From positions 3,652,974 to 3,716,973 of the forward strand of contig CM032817.1 of NCBI GenBank assembly GCA_019155185.1: a stretch of 64,000 nt of DNA, written 5' to 3'. Below the pieces are notes generated by a model, which did not search any database, was not told where the DNA came from, and saw nothing but the letters and a program-made list of their open reading frames with translations. A program made the translations under genes and the position numbers. The DNA is from Beaufortia kweichowensis. Lineage: Eukaryota > Chordata > Actinopteri > Cypriniformes > Gastromyzontidae. This document shows positions 1-11,710 of this stretch, piece by piece; position 1 is the first letter of the stretch; the number at the start of each line of letters is the position of its first letter.

Positions 1-722
<722 letters not shown>

Positions 723-724
<2 letters not shown>

Positions 725-3700
725 CTGCCTCGCCAGCCACCGAATACCATATATGGCCCTGGGATTCCCATGGAAAAAGAAAGAGGAGGGTAAAGACAGA
801 GGGAAAATAAGGAAGAGATTGTAAGTGTATGTTGCACTTCGACTTACGCCCAGCAGCCAAAACAATAGCAGCTGGCAAGAACCAAGTTTGTTTCTGTGAG
901 CTGTGGCCATAGAGGGGGTGGGTGGCTGGTATTAGGTCTAAACCACCAGCGTGAATGCTACACTTGTATAATGTGGTGTAGCCTCTCGCTGCCCCTGTCC
1001 TGGCATTTAGATTATGGATGAAACAATGCAGATCATTTGAAACGGTGCAACAATTTGGTGGAAATGTCAAGAGGCATTCACACTTACAGCAATTAGGAGT
1101 GCTTAGAGAAAACTGGGACTAAACTTATATTAAATTATATTTTTGCAGTATTTTTAAGAATCTGACTTTCTCTCCATCTCCATTGGCAGACACTGCATAT
1201 ACATAAGGTTGAACTCTGCTCCATTCTTGCCAACAATCTCTGTCAGTCATGTTCACATCATCCATATCTCATCACTGAGGGCATTAAGAGCACTCAACTA
1301 TCCATATCCATTATCACAGGAAATACAGATCAGTTGTGTTGGCACAAGGGCGGACCAAACACAAGTTTGCATTTTGTTTGTATGTGCACTGTTGAACCTT
1401 AAGGTTAAAGTCAAATTTAAAGTTATTGCAGCTGTGTGAGCTGCTTCATTACATGATTCTGAAAGGCGAAGGTTATAAGATGTCCACGTTAAATGAAGCT
1501 AGTGAGGGTCTAGAATTCAGTAACAAGAAAGCGATGAAAGAGCAATATTGCAGATATACGCAGCTGACAAAAATGACTCATGTCGTGATGCAAGACTCAT
1601 TCCGCCCCCCTCCATTCAGACGTACTCGTCTGGCGATCAACAACACGTCAAATCCTGAAAATATCTTGATTATGGGGGAGGTGTGCACATTAAAAAAAAC
1701 GTGTGAGACGAGTGTTTTTAAGCAGCGGATGAGTGAATAACGCATCACACATCTAATATGACGTGCATGTGGTTCGAGCCAAGAGTCGCGGCAGCACTAA
1801 GGGTGGATTTAGATCACTTGTAAAGATTTGCTCCGGAACTGAAAAAATAAACACTTACTTCCGGTTCCTTTTTGACAAAGCGTGTTTTCAACAACCTTTT
1901 CAACTTTCTTCCCTGATCCCCCACCCATTAGTGTCCGATAAGCTTACATTCATAAAAACTCTCCCCCCTCTCAACACCAATCTGTGAAAAACCAAAACAA
2001 AAATGTTGACATCTGGTGACCGCAAGCTACAAGCTCTCAACGTTTGATTGGTCCCATCTGGACAACAGCGCGATTCACAATCCCGTCAGTCCGTGTGACG
2101 TTCGACGCCCACGTGCGCCGACAGCTATTAGTAAACTGCCATGGCTTATGTGACTCAAACGTCGATGGTGGTAATTAAAGACCCATGCCGTCGATTTTAT
2201 GCCCACTATCATGAGGGTGTTCAACAGCGTGGCTAAAAGGATAGTTGTTGTGACTTAACATTTCCTGTTTTTGGCTTAGTAACCTGCAATTTAAACCAGT
2301 TCCAATTGAAAACCGTCGCCATATGCTAACAGTCATGCATATAACCCATTTATGCCACCTGTATTACAGTAATTATACAGTATAATCCTATACCATTCAT
2401 CACTGTATCATTAAAGTGAGTTGTATTTTGCATTAAAGCATCTGTTTCTAGACACTGGGGTGCCGGCAGACCATTTAGATCTGGTTATATTCACAATATA
2501 CCAATGCTTGACAATAAAAGTTACTGCATCAAATATTCAGGACACATATTTTCATTAGGGTTGTCATATTAAACATTATCATATTTGTTGTTGACAAGTG
2601 ACAAGAAACAAGTGTTACTCATCATGTAACAGCATGAGAATTCTGTGTGAATTCGGCTCTTTAAAAACAGTGCTTCACCTCCCTATAAAGTTTGTTTGAG
2701 CTTCTCTATAAACAAATTATAAGAGTAAATTTAAAGTCATTTTAAGCATGCCTTTAAGAGTTTTTTTTTTGCTAGAAATACTGTTATAAAATATCCTTCT
2801 CCTCCCATTAAATGGCCACATCAAAACAAACACTGAATACATTTGGATAATCCCAACATGGACCATATTCAGAAGATATAATTCTGAAATGCTGGACTTG
2901 CAAGTATTATGTGGCCGTTCTTCACCCTGCTTGGCTGGTCTTGTCCGGGGAAGAATAAATTGGCCATCTCCTAATACTGTCAAGTGAGGCTGCAGATGTG
3001 CATTGGGCCGTGAGCAGGTAAGATTGCATGAGTGCTATTCATCAGCAATTGCAGACCTGCGGCCGGCCAGGCAAGAACAGCCCTGCCGTCACAATGCGGT
3101 GAGAAATAAGTCAGGCATGCAAAGGAAAACCTAAGGTGATGTCACTCCACTCGGAGCAGAAGGCATACCTCACTTTTGAAGTTCCTCAGAGCCTTCCTTA
3201 AAAAAAAAGCCCTGAACTACCAGGATCTTTCCCAATATACTTTCCCAGGCCCGCTGCACGTCTGAACGGGACGCAAACGTTTTGACAATGATGAGAAATG
3301 TGAAAATCAGCTCGCAAGCACTCCAAATGAATCATGTTAACCGGTGGGCCATTGGGTTTACAAGAAAGGCGCTGAATACTTTCTCTTGTACAGTTTCCTG
3401 GAAACAGATACTGAATTGAATTACATTAAGTAGCAATCACTCACTAGCGAAATGGCTTATGAGTCATGACTAAGCGTTATCAACATTTAGAAGAACACTT
3501 ATCTTATGCCAACCAATTAGAAAGCCAATCAAAGAACAGCAGACACTTGTTGTTGATTGGATAATGTTGGCAATCAGGCACAAAAGGTTAAGACAGTAAT
3601 TCTGTGTGTTTGTGGGCTACGGGATGGGCTTCAGGCTCTGAAACATTCCTTGAGAATTCTTGTGGATCTGCAATTCTCAGGTGAACCAGTTTGAACCTGC

Positions 3701-4110
3701 AATGACGCTCGCCTGAAATTGTTCACCTGCTCCATCATATAGTCATCCATACAGCTTACTATGAAACACGAGATCAAAGCTAAAATTGTAGTAATTTACT
3801 ATGAAATTTCTGTACAAATTGGTCATAAAACCTGATCTGATCTTCAACCAAGTCACAACAAGATGTTGGCAAAATGCAGTTCACTTAAACAAATAACAGA
3901 CTAAATATTCGATGTTTATGTCTTTAACATGCAGAGCAAACAATCAGAAAAATAGGGGTGTAATACAATACATAATACTGTGTTTATAATTACAATTACA
4001 ATATTTTGTTTGTATCACAACAAAATTTAAAAAACGACACCAAAAATCAAGTTGCAGAACTAACAATATTTCAAGGAATAATTGAACCTCCGTTATGTAA
4101 AATGATTAAA
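723..4110. other. Gene-free intronic stretch with a CpG/CRE/E-box cluster near 2.05-2.12 kb
   Basis: No coding exon recognised. The ORFs at 1426-1740 and nearby show no domain. A locally CpG-rich patch at about 2040-2120 holds an inverted CCAAT box (ATTGG near 2047), a TGACGT half-CRE at 2096-2101 and a CACGTG E-box at 2110-2115. That combination resembles a small promoter or enhancer but is unproven. The rest is ordinary AT-rich intron. Confidence 0.4.
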
Positions 4111-4512
4111 TTAAATCTGTGACTCAAAATACATTTTGTACATCATCATATTATTCCACCCCATAGTTAAAAAAGTATGCAAATAATAACTGGCTGACTT
4201 TCCTCTGGCAGCAATAATCTCCACCAAAAGCTCCCTGTAATAGCACATCTGACCTGCACGGCAGTCAGGAAAAATTTTGCACCATTCCTCCTTACAAAAC
4301 TGTTTAGAGTACAGAAATATTCTTGGGATGTCTAGTGCGACTCGCTCTTTTGAGGTCACGCCAAAGCATCTCAGTCAGGACTCTGACAGAGCCATTCCAG
4401 GAGACTTTTTTTCTATTCAATCCATTCTGCTGTTGATTTACTCGTTTTTTCTGTATCACTGGCCTGTTGCATTACCCAATTATTTCAATTGTTGGGCAGA
4501 TGGCCTTACATA
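4111..4512 (-). pseudogene. Tc1/mariner transposase C-terminal fragment, inactivated
   Basis: Read on the minus strand, this stretch encodes recognisable pieces of the C-terminal part of a fish Tc1-like (DD34E) transposase. They include KQFCKEEW, then YRELLVEIIAARG, preceded by a degraded version of the conserved block that precedes the catalytic glutamate. The upstream part is interrupted by several in-frame stops (about 4390-4500), and the last motifs are carried in the open frame 4111-4359. The N-terminal DNA-binding domain, the first two catalytic Asp residues and terminal inverted repeats were not found, so it is a truncated dead copy. It sits in ppp1r12a intron 1. The plus-strand ORF at 4277-4513 is only its shadow. 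Confidence 0.8.
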
Positions 4513-7500
4513 AAAGATTTTGAACATGAGAGCGTTTTTAACATGACAAGCCTTGACCAACACCTCCAATTTGGTCAAGCCTTTGAAGAAGTTATTAGTC
4601 TAGGCATTCACATACTTAACTGTATAAAACATGTATAGATGCAACAATTATTAAATATTTAAAAGAAAAAGAAACATGAATCTCCAAGGTCGATTTTATC
4701 TTTATGCCACGTCTTAAAGTCAGCAATGTATTTGATGTAAGTTACATCACACTATTACAAAAGCAAGGTTTGGCTGTGCCGTTTTCCCTCCCAATTCCAC
4801 TTCAAAAGTGACTTTAAAAACGGCGAGGAAGATGAGTCATGTTGCAAGCCAACAGATGACACAACGCCGTAGCGCTACTTCAACAGCACATACTTCCTGT
4901 GCTTGATTATGGGTTTCTTTCTTACATTCAACTGAAAATATCTCCACGCCGCATGCCTGACAGAGCTAAACCTGCTTATTATGCACTGTAAAACATGAAC
5001 TGTTGGTGTACGTTTAGCACGTCAATCAAGAAGTTCACGTACCCGTACTGATGAAGATGAAATATATATTTTTTGTTTTTGATCAGCAATAACTGAATGA
5101 TCTAAATCCAAAAGTCATGCATATAAAAAGGCACATGCAGATAACATAGTGATTGGCGAGACAGTGATGCTTTCTGTACCCGGAAAGAATGTAAAACATG
5201 TTCGTTGGCTATACAATGTAAATATTTTTTTAAATTTATTCAATAGAAATTAACAGGTCTTGACAACCTCATCCCATTTTCTATAAACAATAAATAATTG
5301 AGTGACATGCAAATCACATGTCCATTACATATGCATGAGAACCTTTAGGACCCCATCACAAAGCAATTTTGAAAACAATAAACATAAATTATTTAAAACA
5401 AAATGGCATAATTTGCTCTTACTGATCCAAAGAGTGCCTAATTGAAATTGGCAATAAACCACCCACACTGATAAATTAAATCCATAAATTACTTTATACC
5501 TTTAACACAAAAAACATCAGGTCCACAACCACCGAGCAGTCCTCAGCTTTAACAGTGTCTTACAATAACCGTAAATCTTCAGTTATGGTAACGGCAGAGC
5601 CAAAACACAGGCACTGACATCAGTATTTGGCTCTCAGGAAAGCGAACCATTGCACAAACCAAGAAGATATAAAGGCCCCACACACCTAATTTATGTCAGG
5701 ACTTATTTCCATTTGATCTGTCTTCATATGCTAGTTGGATGCTAACACGCTGTACACTGACCAACAGAAAACATGACTTCATCATCCTTTACATAACTAT
5801 GTATTTTTTTTCCAGACATTTTATAACAAACATTAAATGAAACCGTCCAATGGACAGACTGAAATAAAGAGGATTTTTTTAAGAGTGCTGGAAATTAGTT
5901 ACATAAAATGTTTTGAAAAGACAATATTGTGTTTTTTGCCCTTCGCCCTGATAAATATCATAGATGTACAGTACTTGATGTACAGGTTAAATGATGGTTA
6001 CCGTTGTACATTTCAAGGCATGGCCTTTACTCCTTTTATTGTCTTGAAAGGTTGGCTGTGTAATGAATACAGCAGGCACAGCTCCCGTTTCCCAGGCTAA
6101 TTTAAGGTCCATTTAAGTCCAAATTACCTTGTCCTGGTTTTAGATTTTAGGCCATGATATAATCTTTTCTACTAGGTTATGTCTGGTATCCCAAAATGTT
6201 TCCTGTTGAATCCGTCTTGATAACAGGGTTTTTAGGGACATAAATGTGTTTGTGTAAAATATACTGTATGGAACTGACAACCATAGTCCAAAATTAACTT
6301 TCAGTCACACCTGCCAATGTTGGAACAATGTCAGTAATCCAACACCTGTCACAAAATCATGATGACTTGTTTATGAAGATTACGCTTTTGTTTCTTTAAG
6401 GTAGCGTTATATGAGGAATATTCCATAAGCCTTGCCCAAAAAAAACCGAATGCATAAAGATTGTTTTGGCGTTTCATTTGAATTGCTTGTCAGATTTGTA
6501 TTAGCTTTACACTATGTATTATCACTAAGTTACTTTAGTAACTAAGAAAGTAACCAGGCAACTTTACTTGCCAAAATCTATTTTTACTCGCATTTGAAAC
6601 TTCACGAGTGCTAATTTTGGACCCTGCTGACAACACAGTTTACAAATCACTGAACCGTGTTCCTCAAAACCTTCGAGTTTTTGTTGCCATTTGTAGCACA
6701 CAAGCCAGAAAGCATAAAAGGTTGGGTGCAGGTGTGTTTTTATTCTCACACAAACTTCCTGGGGATTATAGCAACACAAGAATCACTGGGCTTTCTATGC
6801 TGACTCACATCATGAAGAAAACAACAGCCTTTCCTGAACAAAAGTTCACAACATCACAAACAAGTGTTTCTTTTAATGTCTACGGCAGACATCGGCTCTG
6901 GCATGCCAACTGGACGGCTCAGACACAGCTGAGAATCCTGGGATACGCAGCGCATACTGAGATAATTATACTACGAGCGATGACAGAGATGTTAATAGAA
7001 GCTAAAACCACACAAGACGATGACGCCATTTTTATGGCGATATCAACTTCATGCTGTTTTAGTTATAATTTGAAGCTACGCGACTTCCTAAAGTCATGCA
7101 AGATTCACCTTGAGGTAAACAGTCCAAAATTATCATACCATCTTTGTGCATCACGTTTTCGCAACACGGCTGCAGTTATTTACGAGACGAAAAAATGCGA
7201 CACTCACCCGTCAAAATACAGTCTGGCACGCACTGACAAATGAACGAAACCAAGAGCAAACTATTGTTTTAGATAATGAGCGGCTCAATTATGCTTCATC
7301 ACTTAGTCTGTTTACGGCAATCTAATGGGGAGGAAAAAAAAGGCGTGACCGAGGAGGTGGTGATTCTTTGGTGGGGGGTGTATTCTAAGTGACAGCTGAG
7401 GAATTCTGGGTCTGCCATGGTTTCCAATAAGATACACGAGAGGAATGCAAGCGCATGACAACACAGCCGCAACCCTTCACACCCGACACATAACCGCATA

Positions 7501-10500
7501 TCTTATCTTCAGCTACCTACCTTACATAAAACTACCCAAACCCTGACCTCACTGATGACAACATTGCTGTAAATGACATCTCGGACTAAAAGGCGTCCGC
7601 TAGGCTTCCACATCAAACAGACTTTCAGTGCAGGTATACTGCAAAATTCATAGGAAACTGTACTTATAAAACACGCATCCAAGGAAAACCGAGAAGGAAG
7701 ACACCAACGTTTCAGACCTTCAGGCGAAATCTGTCGCTTCTCGTCTCTATTTGCATATCGCCTGTGCACCAGTCGTTCAGCTTTCTTTAACTGGAAGCAT
7801 AAAAAAGCAGAAAATGCACCAGTCTGGGTGAAACTTACGAAAATGTGCCCAACACCCAACTAGCCCCTATAGAAATGACGCTTGATTTATCACAGTTACA
7901 TTACCTCAAACTTAAATTTAGACATTACGCAAACCAAATTCAACTGCTCTACAGTGCACCATTTCTAATTGAAACCATCTCAACAAACAACCATGTGAAC
8001 AAGCAACAGTCACCACAAGCCCATGTCAGGTTTTTTAACTACAAAGTCGAGCTGTGCAGAATGTGGGTTGGCTGGGTGCTAAAGTTAGCGTTCCTGCACT
8101 CGCCTGCAGGCCAGTCTACACGTGATATTTATAACCCCAGCCATAATGCTACAACAGTCACTAGAACCAGCACATCATGTCCCTCCCTGGATAAACACAA
8201 ATGCGCTGAAGGTGAGGTTGTTGCCTGTCATGCCGAACAGAAACAGCATGCAAAAAGATTGCACGCTTCCAATCAGGTCCTTGTGCTACACTGGTGCAAG
8301 TATGTTTGTGTAAAACCTGCAAGACGCTGTTAAACTTCAGCACAGCTTTAAATGTTCCAATTAAAATGAGTCAGATTTAAAAAGGTGAGATCATGTTTGC
8401 TTTGCAATAAAATATGACTGGCATGTAAGGCGATTAGAAAAATCTAATAGTGACTCTGTCAAAACATTGCCGTGAGTAAAGTACACTATGTAGGGGACAC
8501 AGTTGACCATTTCCTGTTTCTAAAGCTGGCGTGTAACATTACAGTTATGCTGGGAGAGCCCAAAGCAAATTATTTACAACATACACAACTTTTGACAGCT
8601 TTACATCACCACAAGATTTAGATTTGATATATCCACAACAACATATCAACCAAGTTGAAGATTACAAAGCAGCAATTTGGTGGGGTTTATAAAAAAAAAA
8701 AGAAATGGTCCATAAAAGTTCTACGGAGCTCAAACAATCCTGTGCATTTAAACTGAGAGCAATTATAAAAGAGTGATTACTCATTCTGTATGTATTAAAA
8801 AAAGAAACACCTATTAAAGTCTTTAATGCTTATGCTTTAAATGCTGCGGTTTTCACAGGTCAGATCTGTAAAGAGTTCCAGCAGTGGCACAACGCCTGCA
8901 TGAAACTATTTCCTTCCTCATAGTCTGATAGGTGGCCGTTAATCTTTAGTCATGTCAGTACTGATAGAAGCTTTAACATGAGAAATGTAGCCAAAATTGT
9001 CTTCTTGTTTAGAAAAGTAAACATACATTTTAATTTAATTTACTATTACAATGAACTGCGAAGGCCAACGAAATGCAAAGATATTAACGTGACACTATTT
9101 CGAAATAGTAATGAAACAATGTCTAATTTGGAATTATTAGACACAAGTCATTTTATGTAATGATTCAGACGGGGTTAGGATCTTTGTGTCATTTACTAAG
9201 GTGAGAGTGTCTGTGGTCTGAATGTGAGCAGTACCAAAGGTCATGTGATTGGACACGTGCATATGTGTGATTATGCAATTAAAACATTATGTATTTAATT
9301 AAGAAGAATAATCAATTAAGGTGAGTAGGATACCACAGCGGTTTGAAGGCAAATTCTGAGCAATCTTCGAAGCTTGGAGTAAATTTGTTCATTTAATTTT
9401 CTTTACTATCAGAATGCAAACTAACAATACTTAAATCAGCATCAGTAAATCAGTTATTTACCAAGAAAGTTACAAAATAGTCAAAATTCATAATAAACTA
9501 AATTGCCAAAAAAATATATATATATTCCTAAGAGGACCCAAAGTTATTACCATGGTACCATCAAATGCATAAAGGGTGCATTACATTACATATTCTAGTA
9601 AAATGTATATGTACATAATATAAACTTCAGCTACAACTACACAAGTTCATCATTAATCTCAAGAAACAAATCTGAACAATCTGCTATGAACCCATTGCCT
9701 CGTAGTCACGTGCTACAACTCTTTTCTCTCTCACATGTCCACATATATAAACACACACACCAGACCCAATAGAGTAAGAAGCCTCTGCAGTCATGCTTAG
9801 AGCTGCATCCAAATTCTTTCCTCCCCCTGCCTGAGCACCAGCCCAAAAAAAGGCAAGCATTTTAAACCCGCGAGCCGGTAAAGACAACCTCCTGCAGTCA
9901 CAACCAGCAACATAAATCCTCAGACTCAATGCAGGGCCATATATATCAAGAACTCCAAAAAACTAACGGCTAGTAATTCTAATGCATTACATTAGTGGTG
10001 TATGCTTTTTAGAAATAATACTAAAAACCTCAGAATGTTTATGCACAGCAGTTTCTAAGAGTTAGTTAATAAATGCTATAGATTTCATGCCATTTCATTA
10101 CATTACTTAAGGGACAGGATAGTTTTTCAGTGAGTTTACAGTAACATCATACTGTAAACACATATAATAAATCTATGCTGTCCAGAATACTGTCTAGCTG
10201 GGCAACTTACTGTACAGACACAAAGTCAGTCACAGACAGATACAATTTAATAATAAATGTACACATTTCTAGACATAGACAATTGTTATTAATGGACTGA
10301 AAATGTCTCTGCTTGTGTAAAAACACACAAACACACAGTAGCCTATACGTCACCTAAAACCATTAGTGTGCCAAACTGTTTAAAGAAGAAAAACTAAACC
10401 AAAATGACACTTCTTTCACGGATGTTTACAGTCAATTCAATCAAATTCCGAGTCTAGATGGTGTACAATAGCACATCCTCTCAGTAAAATATTAGGTAAG

Positions 10501-11122
10501 TTGTTTTTTTACAAAACGAGACTTTTTGATGTGGAGTGACGTCACACGCTCCTTTAACACGACGCCAAATATTCAGAAACTGACATGACGTTACATGACA
10601 TACATCTTTACTGTATTATGTAATACGGTCATTTTCAATCCCACTGCGACACATTTGAAAGTCTAAAATACATTTTAGTAACATGTATCTAAAAAACACA
10701 AAAATATTAACTTATGCGGCGTTTTTTGCGCTGGGAGGACTTCTGTATCCAAAACCTCCCACACAGAAAATATACATTACAATGTCTTTAGACATAACTG
10801 ATGAGAATAAACTGTATTTCAACACAAAGAGACAATTACTTAACTACGTATATAGAAATGTATGTTGGTGGTGTTACTTCCAACAGTTTCCGACAGGCAC
10901 TGTGATGATCATATACTGATCTGACCGTGAGCTGAGCGGCTAACAGGCTAAAGCAGCAGCTAACACACACATATACACCCCCGATAAACAGACAGACAGC
11001 TCTCTTCCTGCCTTCACACGCTCACGTACACAAACGCACATACGTGCACATCATGACAATCGATCCACCACAATTTGCATTAAAGGCAAATATCCAGGAA
11101 CTCTCGTTTCAATGAGAGCCCG
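4513..11122. other. Intronic stretch; one ORF-dense zone, otherwise nothing recognised
   Basis: Mostly AT-rich DNA with no recognised exon. The exception in statistical terms is about 6600-8340, where long open frames occur on both strands, treated as a separate entry. A perfect CRE palindrome TGACGTCA lies at 10537-10544, about 0.7 kb inside the intron from the exon 1 donor. Near 9540 there is a short palindrome built on ACCATGGTACC. No RNA gene or intact transposon was seen. Confidence 0.5.
6608..7243 (+). other. 211-codon open frame of unknown status
   Basis: An ATG-to-stop frame of 211 codons on the plus strand, opposite to ppp1r12a. It is long for AT-rich vertebrate intron. I recognise no domain: there is no clear signal peptide, transmembrane run or zinc-binding pattern, although Cys and His residues are scattered through it. 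There is no obvious promoter or polyadenylation signal beside it. A second plus frame (7845-8333) and a minus frame (7509-7859) follow at once, so the whole 1.7 kb is depleted of stop codons. It could be chance, an eroded mobile-element coding region, or an unannotated transcript. I would not call it a gene on this evidence. Confidence 0.15.
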
Positions 11123-11263
11123 CTAGCTTCGGCGGCTACATGGTTCCGCAAAACGGCCCGACGTCGATGATGAAGATGAAGTCGCGCTGAGTAAACACAC
11201 ATTCAGCCAGCAAGTTATTACACACGTATCCGTGAACAACAGCCCCCGACCAGCCGCTCTTAC

Positions 11264-11500
11264 CTGGTGCAGGGCGGTCAGTCCGTCTACATTAGCGTAG
11301 TTGATGTCAGCGCCGCGGTCGAGCAATCGCAGGACCTCCTCCGTATCGCCGCTCGAGCAGGCGGCCAAAAACACGGCGCCATCGTCGAACTTCACCTTCG
11401 TCTTCTTCTTTTTCAGTATGGGCGGCTCAAGGTCCGTCTCCGAGCCTATCCAGCGCTTTAACTGTTCGTTCCGTTTCTGCTTGGCGTCCGCCATCTTCAT
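11264..11500 (-). CDS. ppp1r12a: Protein phosphatase 1 regulatory subunit 12A (MYPT1), first coding exon
   Basis: Encodes the N-terminal 79 residues of MYPT1, the targeting subunit of myosin light-chain phosphatase. MYPT1 binds PP1 delta and directs it to phosphorylated myosin II and other substrates in muscle and non-muscle cells. It starts MKMADAKQKRNEQLKRWIGS. Residues 35-38 are KVKF, the RVxF-class PP1 docking motif at the same position as in human MYPT1. The first ankyrin repeat follows (about residues 39-68, with the block GAVFLAACSSGDT), and the exon stops at LTALHQ, the known exon 1 boundary, with donor GTAAGA at 11258-11263. The match favours ppp1r12a over ppp1r12b, whose N-terminus differs. 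The start codon is the first ATG of the conserved MKMADAK sequence. The remaining exons must lie left of the window. The open frame beyond 11264 to 11123 is intron read-through. Confidence 0.96.
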
Positions 11501-11710
11501 CCCCTCTAGCCTGGCGCTTCTTATCTCTCTCCGATGGAAGATATACTTTATACTGGCAATATCCCACAGCGCGTTGGGGCGTGGGAGGGGACGGAACGGG
11601 AGGGGGTGGTTAGGCTCAAAAAACGTCTGGCTGGTTACGCCGAGATCTCGCGAGAGGACGCGACGTCATCTTGCCGGATCTGCAACATAACGTCATCTTT
11701 ATGGGGCATT
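11501..11710 (-). promoter_or_regulatory. ppp1r12a: ppp1r12a 5' UTR and CpG-rich promoter
   Basis: Directly upstream of the MYPT1 start codon the base composition jumps to GC/CpG-rich, with G-rich runs between 11578 and 11610, against an AT-rich background on both sides. No TATA box is evident at a fixed distance. This is typical of a broadly expressed CpG-island promoter (established knowledge). It contains a TCTCGCGAGA palindrome (separate entry) and two GACGTCAT/ACGTCAT CRE-like half sites, at 11662-11669 and near 11690. The exact transcription start cannot be fixed from sequence alone. Confidence 0.7.
11646..11655. promoter_or_regulatory. TCTCGCGAGA palindrome (CGCG element)
   Basis: A perfect 10-bp palindrome about 146 bases upstream of the MYPT1 start codon. 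This motif is an established core-promoter element of CpG-island genes in vertebrates, bound by BANP and methylation-sensitive. Its position within the CpG-rich segment, close to a CRE half site, supports real use in ppp1r12a transcription. Confidence 0.6.
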
